Part shown: piece after piece, positions 30,433 through 40,441 of the stretch
How positions within the stretch are numbered: the stretch's first letter is position 1
Layout: each line of letters starts with the position of its first letter
NCBI GenBank assembly: GCA_946965045.2
Contig: OX337228.1
Coordinates: 1,612,001 to 1,676,000 of the forward strand
DNA length: 64,000 bases
Reading direction: 5' to 3'
Origin: Epithemia pelagica
Taxonomy: Eukaryota > Bacillariophyta > Bacillariophyceae > Surirellales > Surirellaceae
Translations under genes and position numbers: made by a program
Notes under the pieces: model-generated
The model's database searches: none
Seen by the model: only the letters and a program-made list of their open reading frames with translations
What the model was told of the DNA's origin: nothing

Positions 30433-31358
30433 GGGTTGGTCTTAACAAGCGTGAAATTTCACACATTTCACACTTTCTGCCTACGTAGCCTGACGTTGCA
30501 GTGAAATTTGATGAAATTCACAAATCTGCTCTCCAGGGCTCTTTTCACATCGAACAATATTTCACACAGAGGTTTATGGGTTCTAGGAGAGAGAAAAATT
30601 GAGATTTTTTAGCCTGCGCCAAGTTCCAACCAACAAAATCAAACAAACCCCCACCATGACAGACCCTCCTCCTGCACCTCAGGATGTTGGGCCTGAGAAG
30701 AAGCACACTTCATAAACAACAGCATAAGCTGTTGATTTCTTGACATCTACAGTTCTTCGGATGTCGTGCATTGCACCCCCTCGTAGATAACGAAGGGTCA
30801 TGTAAAGCCGTAGTTCAGTGGGTATGGCTCCACCCCGACGTGCTGCCATGTCCTCGTCCTTGTGAAGCTTCTCTTTGATCAAGATATGGAGTTTTGCGAA
30901 TGCATCCACAGGCATTCTGATGCACTTCTCGAAGTCTTTCGGATTGTTCGCCATCTGCGCAGCCACAAAAGTTTCCCGGTGGAGTAGCTTGAGGGGACAA
31001 CTTGGTGAACGACTTCTTGGTACTCTTGGTGTTTCTTGTTGTTTGATCTGCATCCATAGCTGAATCAAACCAAGAACATCAAATGCTGTCTCCTGTTCAG
31101 CAATTTCTTCTTCTTCCTCCATTGTCAAGAGATTCATCGTGCACAACAATCAATATGTGCACAACAATCAAAGTGTGGTTATTGGTTTTTGTTGTCGTAC
31201 GTGCGGATCAGATGGATGATGGTGTGGGGGAAGTGGTGGGAGGGGGTGAAAACATTTCACATCGTTTAGACCCTAGGATTTCACGTCTAAAAACTGTGAC
31301 AAACCGAAGGTGTTTTAGTGTGAAACATGTGAAATTTCACGCTTGTTAAGACCAACCC
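30433..31358 (-). mobile_element. Internally deleted PIF/Harbinger transposon
   Basis: 926 bp with long terminal inverted repeats: both ends read GGGTTGGTCTTAACAAGCG inward and the inverted match runs about 41 bp with a few mismatches (30433-30473 against 31318-31358). TGA flanks both sides (30430-30432 and 31359-31361), a 3-bp duplication as made by Harbinger transposases, although the family usually favours TTA/TAA. The interior retains the N-terminal half of a Harbinger-type transposase and lacks the DDE catalytic domain. The 12-bp ends match the MITE at 4431-4760. Confidence 0.9.
30679..31149 (-). pseudogene. Harbinger transposase, N-terminal fragment
   Basis: A 156-aa frame inside the inverted repeats. 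The stretch GGAIPTELRLYMTLRYLRGG followed by a DIRRTVDVKKSTAYAVVYEV helix-turn-helix is the characteristic DNA-binding region just upstream of the DDE domain of HARBI1-like transposases. The frame then runs into CFFSGPTS and a stop, so everything catalytic is gone, apparently by an internal deletion near 30705. It cannot transpose on its own but the fragment could still bind the ends. Confidence 0.8.
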
Positions 31359-31361
31359 TGA

Positions 31362-31952
31362 CCACCGAGAGCTAGGTACAGCTAGGAGCCGGGATCTGAA
31401 GTCTGAAGTCTGGATCTGGAATCTGGAGTCTGGCGTCGTGTTGTGTGCTGTGTTGTTGTGTTGGATCGGGGGAGCTTCAAGGTTCAAGATTCAAGACCGG
31501 AAAACCGGAAACAAAGAGCCAAGAGAGAAAAGAACAACTGCTGTCAACTACGTCTACGTCGCGAGTGACGGCGAACAACAACAGGGCCATTGGCCATTTC
31601 TCACTACAACTAATTTGTAGTAGCAGAAAGTGCAAGTTCATGGTTACGAGCACCATCATGACAACATATATCATATATCATGATTATATGATTATTGTGA
31701 CGATCGAAGATGTGAGGCATTTCTTGTCCTTTCTTGTACTTTCCGAAGCAAAACAGATCTCGAATCTCGACACTTGACTTTTTGAGATCGGGATGATGAG
31801 CAAAAAAATTCGCCCTTGGTTCTCCTACTCCTAGAGTGGATCGTCAAATAATGCACTTGGTCTTGACAAGATTTGGTTTATTCTCCATGTTTCTCTGTTG
31901 TTGCCAGCAGTTTCTTGACAGACAGCAACTTAAGCGCCACTGCTTGTCCCTA
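31362..31952. other. Intergenic, no supported gene
   Basis: Lies beyond the 3' end of the galactonolactone dehydrogenase gene. AGTCTGAAGTCTGGATCTGG words near 31397-31436 are low-complexity. Nothing else is recognised. Confidence 0.4.
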
Positions 31953-34154
31953 CTACCGTGATCGTGGGTCAGGGCTGGTTGTGGATTGCGTGGACGACGG
32001 AACCCCCAGGACTTTGTTAATCAAGTCGTTGGCTAACAAGTTCATGGGATCCAACCTGGCTCTTGCTTGGTTGAATTGGTGCAAGGGAAATCGTTGTTCC
32101 ATAAATAATCTCAGATTCGCCAATTGCCACACCGTTGCCGGAAGTTCCAACTTGGCCCAGTGAGATGTTGCATTGTATTTGACGCCAATGGATTTCATGA
32201 GGTTGCAGTATGGTCCCTTGAAAAGATTTGTAATCGCACGTCGTTGAACTTCGTCTTGTTCGGATACGGCCAAAGGTAGGTAGTTGATGATTCCCACCCA
32301 AGAATGAAGTCCATCGGGAGGACCATGTGCAGGAGACTGTTGGTGGTGGCATGTTGTCATCGGTGAGAAAAGAGGAGTGCAAGTATAATAAGCGTGTTGA
32401 GACCGACAACTTTCAAACATGTTCTAGAGAAACACAATGCGTCATCTTTCCAGTACTACACTTACCATGAGCGACGACGACGACGCCGTCCATCGCTGTT
32501 CAATAGGCGAATGCGCTGGAATACCGTGTTGTTCAATACCCTCCAACAATTCAGCCATGAACTTCATGTCGTTTCCATTGTTTGTTTGTTGCGTTCCAGT
32601 GGGGAAGCACATTTCGAGGACCCATTGTTGTCCTCCACAATCAAACTGCAACAATTGATCGCTTGGCTTGGTTTGATATCCCTCGCTGCGTTTCCAAAAT
32701 TCGGCTTCGGCCTGATTGCATCGCTTCACATGTTCCACATCCAACGGGTTGTAGGCCACAATGGCGTCGCGCAAATCACCAAAGCCCATTCCGGCAATGT
32801 CTTCATTGCTATTATTTGAGCTATTAGTGTCTTGTTCTCGTAGTTCCAACAGCAAGTCACGGAGTGGTTGAAAGCGGGCCTCTTCGGCGTCGGCCTTTGG
32901 TGTTTTGAGTGCCTTTTCCTTCTTCTTTTTCTTCTTGTTGGTTTTGGGCTGGCTTGTCGTTGTGTCATGGATTGATAGTTCTTGCGCTGCTGTTTGCTGT
33001 GCTGGTTTGGGATCATTGGTAACCACAACTACAGTATCGGTGTAGGGGATCCACATGTATCGGATATGCTTGTGTTGTTTCAGCAAGACGTCAATTTGAT
33101 CCATGGCTTGTTGTCGTGAGAGACAATAGGTATGTTCGACCAATTCATGAGCGGGCACACATTTCATGGTCACTTGTACCACGACCCCCAAACATCCCAA
33201 TCCCACCTTGGCCAATTCAAAGAGGGACCCGTCGGCCGGTGTCAGTGTCAGGGTTCCTTGTCCCGGTGTGACGAGGACCAGTTCCGTCACGTAATGGTCC
33301 ACGGGGGACAGGGACTGACCCGTTCCATGAGCACCGACTTGGACAAAGCCTCCCATTTGTTGTTCGGCAATACTGGCCAAATTGGGCAAGGTCAAGTGAT
33401 GTGGTCTCAAGGCCTCGACGACTTGAGCCACACGGGCACCGGCTTGGACCGTGACGGTTTGCTGTTGGGTATCCACATGGACGAGACGATCCAAATTGGC
33501 CAAACCAATAATGCCACCTGGCTCGTCCTTGTTGTCGCAAAAGGCAATTCCATTGGGACTGAGAGCCGATCCCATGGGACGAATCTTGTATCCCTGTTTG
33601 TGACAATGAGCGACAATTTCTTGGACTTGTGACACCGTTTCTGGTTCCCAATAGCGATCGTTGGAGACTTGGGTGGAATGCGTTCCACTCCAATTCAACA
33701 ACAAGGTAGTGGCAGCATCGTCGTCGTCGGTCTCGTCCGTTTGGTCCACGGAATCTGCTTGTGGTGGTGGTGGCTGTTCTTCCAATTGAGTCGTTGTCGT
33801 CGTGAGAATACTACTACTACTACTACTACTCGTAGTACTAGTAGAACCCTCCGACGGACACCACCCCGCCGATGCCGCCAGGACAACGGCAGAGGCGGCT
33901 GCCGTGGCAATGGATGCCGTTCCGCCATTCCAGAAGGACGAATGACCCTTGCGAAACTCTTGGTTCGTTGTTTCACCGCCAAGCACTTGTGCTGATCTTG
34001 CTTTGGTCAAGACAGAAGCCGTTCTGGTCATTGTTGTAATTGTCGATCGCACGATTGGCTGACGCAACCCTACATGCGGTCGTCGTCGTGAACGGGGACT
34101 CATCCAACGACAAGCGAACTGCATGGTGCGTCCTCCAGTGTGCCAAGTCCTCAT
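31953..34154 (-). CDS. GLDH: L-galactono-1,4-lactone dehydrogenase, mitochondrial (2 exons)
   Basis: Last enzyme of plant-type ascorbate synthesis: it oxidises L-galactono-1,4-lactone to ascorbate and passes electrons to cytochrome c in mitochondria. Exon 1 is 34154-32466 and exon 2 is 32336-31953. The 129-bp intron (GTAAGT...ACAG) joins EQRWTASSSSLM to SPAHGPPDGL in phase 0, giving 690 aa from the first Met. The FAD-binding domain shows NWSGTH, then RPMGSALSPNGIAF, then VQAGARVAQVVEAL, EQQMGGFVQVGAHGTG and GLGCLGVVVQVT. The C-terminal part has IRYMWIPYTDTVVVV, EQRWTA and SHWAKLELP. An arginine-rich N-terminus, then a hydrophobic alanine-rich helix (about 80-96), fits a mitochondrial presequence plus membrane anchor. 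Met11 or Met42 could also be the start. A K/Q-rich insert is unusual. It is the only host gene in a transposon cluster. Confidence 0.93.
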
Positions 34155-34544
34155 GCTTTTCCTTTTTCAAACAAGTACTCGAGCCAGAGAGAGAGAACGA
34201 ACCAGAGTACTCGAACTACGGAGAGAACGAACCAGAGAAGTGTATCTAGGTATTGCAAACGGCTGTGGTGCGTTTGGGCCATGGCATGACGCAAAAGATC
34301 CACAGAAAGATATACGCGATCGATTTTGATAAACGCGACCTTTCTGCGTCTTGTGAAAGTACGCACGAGTCGCACGCACCACGTATAGCCCTACAAATGT
34401 CCGAACCAACGTCCTCGAAACGAACGGAAATTTTTAAATTAGCTAACTAGGATCTTGCGATTGCCTGTGTACTCGTCTCGTAACGTTGCTTGCAAAGATG
34501 CTGAACCCGAGAAGAGTGAGCTCTTCTCACGCTCCGACGACTCT
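34155..34544. other. Intergenic, GLDH upstream region
   Basis: Contains the presumptive GLDH promoter. A small palindrome GAGAAGAG-TGAG-CTCTTCTC lies at 34509-34528, close to the insertion point of Copia element B. The direct repeat GAGAACGAACCAGAG occurs twice near 34192-34235. No gene is seen. Confidence 0.4.
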
Positions 34545-34549
34545 GCATC

Positions 34550-34737
34550 GAAAGAAATCGCTCATAACATGGCGGTGTACTCACTAGCTTAGGGGTAACT
34601 CAGGATTTCATGCAAAAGAGTGACCATACCGGCCAAGGACTAAGGGATAAGCATTATCGCTAGATTCAAGGTATATCGCCAGTGCGCGTCGGCCTCGCTG
34701 GGCGGAACGCCTGCCATCTCGTGACAGGAATCTTTCG
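34550..34737 (-). repeat. 3' LTR of Copia element B
   Basis: 188 bp. On the plus strand it begins GAAAGAAATCGCTCATAAC and ends GGAATCTTTCG, so the tips form a short inverted repeat CGAAAGA/TCTTTCG rather than canonical TG...CA. Confidence 0.92.
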
Positions 34738-34786
34738 GTCCCCTCGAAGATGTGATGCCTAGGCCTCATAGATTCGATGTCGTAAA

Positions 34787-35641
34787 TCAATAGCTGAACC
34801 GATTCAACAGATGATCACGTCGCTTCTCTGGCAGAGGTTTGGTGAAAAGATCAGATAGGTTGGTCAGCGTCCCCTCCTTGGCTACTCGCATGGTTTTAGC
34901 AGCCACGGCCTCTCGGGCCCTGTGGTAACAGATGGACGTGTGCTTTTTCTTCAACGTTGACTCAGGTATTGTCGTGTTTTTGAAGACAGACTCGTTGTCA
35001 CAAAACACGTTCGTTGGTCCTTCTATCGGGATTCCGAACATTCGGAGTTTATAGCGCAGTGCTTCAATATGTTCCACGGCCGTTCTCATCGCGATAAACT
35101 CGCTTCCGAAGGTACTCGTCTCGACGGTATTCTGCCGTTTGCTGTACCAGACGATTGGAGCCCGATTGACAAACAACAATAAACCTGTCTGCGACCGCCG
35201 AGTGACCTTGTTTGATGCGTGATCGGCATCTACAAAACAATGGGTAGATACTGGGTGGCCACGTGGTTCAGGCATGTCCCCAGGAATGGATTCCTTGGCA
35301 TCTCTGTAAAAGTCGTACCAATCATATTGGCTAAAGCACCGCTCATCGATATCTGGGTGCATCGGGTCAAACCACAAGCGTCTCTTTGGGAACGCTTTCA
35401 GATACCCAAACATTGCATATGCTTGCTGCAGATGGCCTTCTCGTGGCATCGCGAGATATGTTGACATCATTGACGTCTCCAATAGGACATCAACTCGTCC
35501 TAGTTCCACTGCCCACCGAAGGATCCCGATAAGTTCTTGGAACTTCTGAATCCCGTCTGCTTTAAGCTCCGGGCTGGTGTCGTTTTCAGGCCTATAGCCG
35601 TATGAGAGTGGTGTCCGGCAACCAGTAGGGAGACGCTGTCC
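34787..35641 (-). CDS. Copia element B pol, RNase H part after an in-frame stop
   Basis: In frame with pol and separated from it by one TAG (35642-35644). It opens with GQRLPTGCRTPLSYGYRPE, the reverse transcriptase-RNase H linker, and continues with the RNase H acidic residues: FVDADHASN, ETSTFGSEF, FCDNESVF and LSDLFTKPLP. It ends shortly before the 3' LTR. The stop is most simply read as a nonsense mutation (AAG or CAG to TAG) in an otherwise intact element. Confidence 0.85.
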   Translation of the reverse strand, partial: GQRLPTGCRTPLSYGYRPENDTSPELKADGIQKFQELIGILRWAVELGRVDVLLETSMMSTYLAMPREGHLQQAYAMFGYLKAFPKRRLWFDPMHPDIDERCFSQYDWYDFYRDAKESIPGDMPEPRGHPVSTHCFVDADHASNKVTRRSQTGLLLFVNRAPIVWYSKRQNTVETSTFGSEFIAMRTAVEHIEALRYKLRMFGIPIEGPTNVFCDNESVFKNTTIPESTLKKKHTSICYHRAREAVAAKTMRVAKEGTLTNLSDLFTKPLPEKRRDHLLNRFSY

Positions 35642-38600
35642 CTATTCAGCAAGTTGCTTTTCAATGTTTTCAATAGCGGCACGAACGTACTTCTCAGATG
35701 AGATGTACCACGCCTCTCTGCCGTCCATCGACATCGTCCCGAGTTCTGCCCCGAGATACATCTCGGGCGGCTCAATCTTGTCGTCTTTTAGTTTGAAGAC
35801 CGCCTGAACGCCCTTTAAAACCTTCTTTGAATCGTGTGACAACGCCAATAGGTCGTCAACGTAACATAGGACGTATTCATAGTACTTGAAACCGTCTGGT
35901 TTCACAGCTGGTCTCATCCAAAAATCAGGGTCGGCCTTTGACGGTTTGAACCCAATGTCGTACAATGTTTCGGCCAAATGCGCACGGAACGCGGCCCCAC
36001 TGGACTTGAGCCCGTACAAGGCCTTCTTGATAATCATAATCGTCCCCTCTTCCGATCCCAGCTCTGGTCCAGCCCTGAACCAAATCTTCTCACGGCAATC
36101 TGCCGTTAGGTAGGCGTTCTGGATGTCACAAGCCGATATATTTAGGTCATTCAATGCGGCAATGAGGAGGGCAATCCTAACCGAATCACGGGAAACCACG
36201 GAAGAGTATGTCAGGGATGCCGGGGTCTCGGTGAGGTGTCCCCCGGCGACAAACCTTGCCTTGCGACGGAAATTCTCCCCCATCTTGACGTCGAAGACAA
36301 TATGACATCGTATTTGCTGGTAACCAATGGGGATTTCCGACTCAGACTTCTCCCACGCTTGGAAGCCAGGGCGCACATTACGCATTTCCTTGCAGATTGC
36401 ATCCCACCAGAGTGTGTTACCATTTTTTCTATCGAGTTCCTTTGCCTCCTCAACGGATTTGGGGATTTGTATGCCGAACTTGTGCGTTCGGAGCCAGTAT
36501 TTGGACTTGAGTTTGGAAATAATTCGGTTGCGTTTCTTCAACACCTTTGGAACCCACCAGGCAAATGCCGGTTCCATGGAGATGCGAGCGGCGACGGCAT
36601 ATTCGGAGACTTGTACTGGGTACGACTCCTTCAGGTCTTTGAGCGTGATCCAATTTGTGGATCCGTCCTTCCACTGGACTAGAAGCTCCCAACCGATGGT
36701 CGTTTCCCTGCGTCGCTTGTTTCCATTTCGCATCGTGACGAAAGCATCTTGTTGTGTCACGGCTTTACTGTTTTTCCTGTGGTCAATGATTTCGTCCAAG
36801 AGGACTTGTCGGTTCCCGTCGTCGTCGACCTGGGAGAAAAGGTTCTCTGCGATGTAATTTGCAGCGAGAGCGGTCTTGGTACCGTCTCTAAATTCAACCT
36901 CGTACATACGTGTGTCGAGGATGGGGTTGTCGTGTGCCGTTCCAATTGGGAGGCCGTCCTTGTCACGCAACCGTTTTGTTACTTTGGCTAACATCGGGAA
37001 GTCCTCATCCTGTTTAGGTAAGGCAACTTCCATGTTAACATAAGTGTCGTCAAAAACTTCCGGGGTAAATTCGTCGTCTGCCTCCTTGACCTCATCATTG
37101 CTGACCACATCGTAGAATTCAGCGTGAAAATCAGGGTCGTGTTCGAGGGGCGGGAGGTCCCAATCAGTAGGATGGGTTTTGCCTCCGTCGACGAGGAAGT
37201 GTGCAGAATCGTGAAGCTTGTCACGGATAAAGGTGTCGAATTCTGTGCAACGATGTTGAACACCGGTTTCTTGCAATTCCAGATTGGTCACCCTGGTGAC
37301 GGTTGTACGGGAGACAACGCGTCCAGTGTCAGTCAGAATCCAATAGGACATAAGGCTTCCCACTCGGTGAGAGACACCAAGCCATCGTCCGAGACGAGTG
37401 GCACCCAAACCGGCGTTGTCGTTATACCAACACCAATCGTAAAAAGTAAAATCCAAATATTCGGATATGTCTGGCGTTTCGCCTGTCACTCGTTCTAGAC
37501 TTGTGCGACCGTCGAGGTCGCCAGATTGCCGCGCAGTCCGCTGCATCGTTTCGCATACCCAGCGTATGCCATAGTCCCATAGGCGACGTGGAACACGTTG
37601 TTTGTGCATGACGCGGAACCACCGTTTGCGAATCTCGCGGATTACGCCTTCCACTTTGGACTGGTTGTGACGATAGGGTTCAGTCACTTGGAGATCAATC
37701 GCATGCTTTCGGACTTGCTCGCGGAAAGTCGTGCGTTTCCCAGTTTGTTCTTTTGAGCCGTCACACAAGAGTGTATCCGGGACTCCAAAATCAGAAATGA
37801 ACTGTTGGAGTCCTGCACCAGCATCACTTTTCTTTTCCATCGGGTATGCTGCGGCGAAAAAATCTTTGTTCGCAAATATTTGAGCGTGGCAGTTACCATC
37901 TAGAGATTTATACTGCCCGTCCATGGTATCGGTAAAAACGACGTCTTTCAGTCGGGGCCGTTCAAACATGCGGTCTGCCCGATAACGTCGTGACAAAGGC
38001 AAGATGGCAGAGCGGACCATTCGTTGGGTTGTCGCGGCCAACGTTTTCTTGGCCTGTTCCAAACCAATGAACCATCGTTCACTGAGAGACTGAGCGGTCA
38101 CTGTACCGCGTCGCTCGTTGGAAATAAAGGTGCGCTCAGATGGGATATCCAAGCGAGGGAGGAATTCGGGTTTAACTTCATGGTCTGCAATCTGCACACT
38201 GGCAATCAAACGAGAAGTCAGTTGGTTCGGTTCATAAATCGTCCCCTGAAAGATGGGCTCAGACGATACAACGGAAATACCGACCGTATCTGCAGGTTGG
38301 TTCCGCGGGAATATGTCCTGATGCGGTTCCCAGTCGTGGTGGGAAGATAGATGGATGTAAGGCAACTGCTCCAGCTCCGGCTGTGATGGCACCCGAGTAT
38401 CGAAATAAATGATGGTGCCCTGAGTGTGGAACGGGATGACCACGTCTTCGTGGTAAATACCCATTGGGTCTTTGGAATATGGGTTGTCCATGACATCGAT
38501 GCCATTTGCCCTCACTTGATTGGGGTTGACCAGGGAATGCTTCATCTGGTCCCCCATCCACAATGCTTCATTGAAAATGAGAATAAATTCTTGCCCGTCG

Positions 38601-38914
38601 GACTGTCGTGTCCATAAGGTGGCTCCGGTGACGACAGGTACGTGCTTAATGGCATCGTATGCTTCAGTGTATGGGGACACGTCGCATTCTTTTCCCGTAT
38701 ATGCCAAGACGGTACAATTTGCGCCAAGAACGATAGTATCGGCATGGGTGTCAAGCTCGACGCGCCCTGTCTCACCGACGACGTTGGTTCTCTTGATGCA
38801 CGATTTGGAAGAGGACACTGTGCTGCGTGCACTTGATATCAATCTGCATATTGATCGTTGTCTCCCTACTTGCATATAATTCCTCTTAAGCAATCGTTCA
38901 CAGAGTAAACTCAC
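35642..38914 (-). CDS. Copia element B pol (protease-integrase-reverse transcriptase)
   Basis: About 1,090 aa, open from directly after the gag TGA. Protease has the motif VELDTHADTIVLGANC (Asp-Thr-His in place of Asp-Thr-Gly) near residue 56. Integrase carries TDTMDGQ near 330, LLCDGSKEQ for the second Asp, and HNQSKVEGVIREI for the Glu. Between integrase and reverse transcriptase lies WELLVQWKDGSTNWITLKDL, a chromodomain-like stretch. Reverse transcriptase shows HIVFDVKMGENFRRKARFVAG and YVLCYVDDLLAL near 1018. No in-frame ATG lies close to the gag stop, so pol is probably made by readthrough or from a downstream ATG. Confidence 0.9.
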   Translation of the reverse strand: MSLLCERLLKRNYMQVGRQRSICRLISSARSTVSSSKSCIKRTNVVGETGRVELDTHADTIVLGANCTVLAYTGKECDVSPYTEAYDAIKHVPVVTGATLWTRQSDGQEFILIFNEALWMGDQMKHSLVNPNQVRANGIDVMDNPYSKDPMGIYHEDVVIPFHTQGTIIYFDTRVPSQPELEQLPYIHLSSHHDWEPHQDIFPRNQPADTVGISVVSSEPIFQGTIYEPNQLTSRLIASVQIADHEVKPEFLPRLDIPSERTFISNERRGTVTAQSLSERWFIGLEQAKKTLAATTQRMVRSAILPLSRRYRADRMFERPRLKDVVFTDTMDGQYKSLDGNCHAQIFANKDFFAAAYPMEKKSDAGAGLQQFISDFGVPDTLLCDGSKEQTGKRTTFREQVRKHAIDLQVTEPYRHNQSKVEGVIREIRKRWFRVMHKQRVPRRLWDYGIRWVCETMQRTARQSGDLDGRTSLERVTGETPDISEYLDFTFYDWCWYNDNAGLGATRLGRWLGVSHRVGSLMSYWILTDTGRVVSRTTVTRVTNLELQETGVQHRCTEFDTFIRDKLHDSAHFLVDGGKTHPTDWDLPPLEHDPDFHAEFYDVVSNDEVKEADDEFTPEVFDDTYVNMEVALPKQDEDFPMLAKVTKRLRDKDGLPIGTAHDNPILDTRMYEVEFRDGTKTALAANYIAENLFSQVDDDGNRQVLLDEIIDHRKNSKAVTQQDAFVTMRNGNKRRRETTIGWELLVQWKDGSTNWITLKDLKESYPVQVSEYAVAARISMEPAFAWWVPKVLKKRNRIISKLKSKYWLRTHKFGIQIPKSVEEAKELDRKNGNTLWWDAICKEMRNVRPGFQAWEKSESEIPIGYQQIRCHIVFDVKMGENFRRKARFVAGGHLTETPASLTYSSVVSRDSVRIALLIAALNDLNISACDIQNAYLTADCREKIWFRAGPELGSEEGTIMIIKKALYGLKSSGAAFRAHLAETLYDIGFKPSKADPDFWMRPAVKPDGFKYYEYVLCYVDDLLALSHDSKKVLKGVQAVFKLKDDKIEPPEMYLGAELGTMSMDGREAWYISSEKYVRAAIENIEKQLAE

Positions 38915-38953
38915 GATTTTAGAATAGAGGATAACAAATAGGGAGGGTAACCA

Positions 38954-40441
38954 TCAGCTGTTCTTAGCTCTGGCTCTCTCATTTCGCCCGCCGAATTTGT
39001 TTCCGGCATCATCAGGCACTGGATCTTCTTGATCCTTGTTCGTTGCATCACTGGCTACAGGGATCAAATTCGTAGTGATCTCTGCGACTTGCCGTTTGAC
39101 CTCAGAGAGGAGAGTATCAGCAATGGAGGATACCTCCGATGCTTTGCGTTTGTTTCCAGATTTCTGCTTTTTCTTGCGTTCATCGATGACCTTTTGTTTG
39201 TCGTCGTCGGGGAGATCCTTCCAATTCTTGTAGAATCCCGTGAAGATCGAGCCATCAGGCATGGTAACGCCGCTCTTTGGTGCCTTTGCACCACGTTGGG
39301 GAGTGTTGAACTTGTTGTTGTTGTTTCCTCCGCCACGAATACGTTGGGCCGCGGATACCTTGCGTGCCAGTTGATACTCCGGCATTTCGCTCACAGCTGC
39401 AGCAATATGATTGGCCGCCTGTGTGTATGTCAGTCCGTCCATGTCGAACCGGACTTTGAGTGCTTTGACGGTGTCTTGTAGCTGTGGGTGCTGGACCCTT
39501 TTAAACAGCTCTCGAATTTTCGCCGCGTCCGTATACGCTTCCCCCTCGTCTGCATAGATGTTGAACATCTTTTGCAGACGATCCAGGAACGTGGTGAAGG
39601 GAAGAGAGCGTTCCGATTTGTAATGAAGACTTTCGCGCATGCGATCGGCCGTTGCAATACGGCGACTGGCATTACCTTCTCCAGCGTAGTGATTGCGAAG
39701 AGCTTCCATGTCACGTCGACCATCGGCATAGCGAGTCAAATGCTTGATCCATTGTTCAGCAGTTTCTGAGACTAGGAAATTCTTGAGAAGTTGATGGACT
39801 TTTCGTGCGTCGGTGCGAAAATGCGTGCCTTGTAGAGGGGCACAAGCAACCATTGTTGCATTGAAGTCGTCTCCAAAAGTGCCGTTGTGGTCGGGCTGTT
39901 CATTCTCACGGACAACGTAAGACAGCGGAACGCCATTAACACCCGGTATGGTGCTTAGATAGTTGACAAACGCGGGCTCCCAATCGGGCCACTTCCGTTC
40001 GTCCTTGAATTTTCCCGGATCGGCAGCCTTGCTAACCGTATCCGCCTGGTCGGCTTCGACCTTGCGAGTCTCGGAGCGTTCGATTGATTTCGTTAGAACC
40101 TCCTTGAACTCATCTTCATCGTTGAGATTGGTAATGTCAGGTCGTGCGGAGCAACGAAAGAAGTCCTGAACCCAATGCATGATGCCAAGCATCCATTTGA
40201 TACGGCGCATGCCGAAAATGATGCGTCCATTAGCGTCGGTGCGCTTCTCAAAGCTTTCAGCCATATTGCGAATATCTGTTTCGGTAACCCCAGCGAAGTC
40301 GCTCAGGGATTGAAAACCACCTTCGTTCCGAATACGAGTCTGGTGTTGGGCATCTGTAAAACCAATCCAAGTGAGAGCCTGGTTCAGGTCTGCCAATTCT
40401 TGTGCCGCCGCTGGTGCGGCTGCCGCTGCTGCTGCTGCCAT
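38954..40441 (-). CDS. Copia element B gag
   Basis: A 495-aa capsid-type protein. It starts with an alanine-rich run, and a SAM-like segment near residues 20-60 (LTWIGFTDAQHQTRIRNEGG) precedes the helical capsid region. The C-terminus is basic (KKKQKSGNKRKASE), a likely nucleic-acid-binding tail without a CCHC knuckle. It ends at a TGA (38954-38956), after which the same frame stays open into pol. The Met at 40441 lies about 230 bp inside the 5' LTR. Confidence 0.85.
   Translation of the reverse strand: MAAAAAAAAPAAAQELADLNQALTWIGFTDAQHQTRIRNEGGFQSLSDFAGVTETDIRNMAESFEKRTDANGRIIFGMRRIKWMLGIMHWVQDFFRCSARPDITNLNDEDEFKEVLTKSIERSETRKVEADQADTVSKAADPGKFKDERKWPDWEPAFVNYLSTIPGVNGVPLSYVVRENEQPDHNGTFGDDFNATMVACAPLQGTHFRTDARKVHQLLKNFLVSETAEQWIKHLTRYADGRRDMEALRNHYAGEGNASRRIATADRMRESLHYKSERSLPFTTFLDRLQKMFNIYADEGEAYTDAAKIRELFKRVQHPQLQDTVKALKVRFDMDGLTYTQAANHIAAAVSEMPEYQLARKVSAAQRIRGGGNNNNKFNTPQRGAKAPKSGVTMPDGSIFTGFYKNWKDLPDDDKQKVIDERKKKQKSGNKRKASEVSSIADTLLSEVKRQVAEITTNLIPVASDATNKDQEDPVPDDAGNKFGGRNERARAKNS

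Noticed and set aside
33132-33632. 166-aa plus-strand open frame
   Set aside because: Antisense to the well-supported galactonolactone dehydrogenase; no domain of its own.
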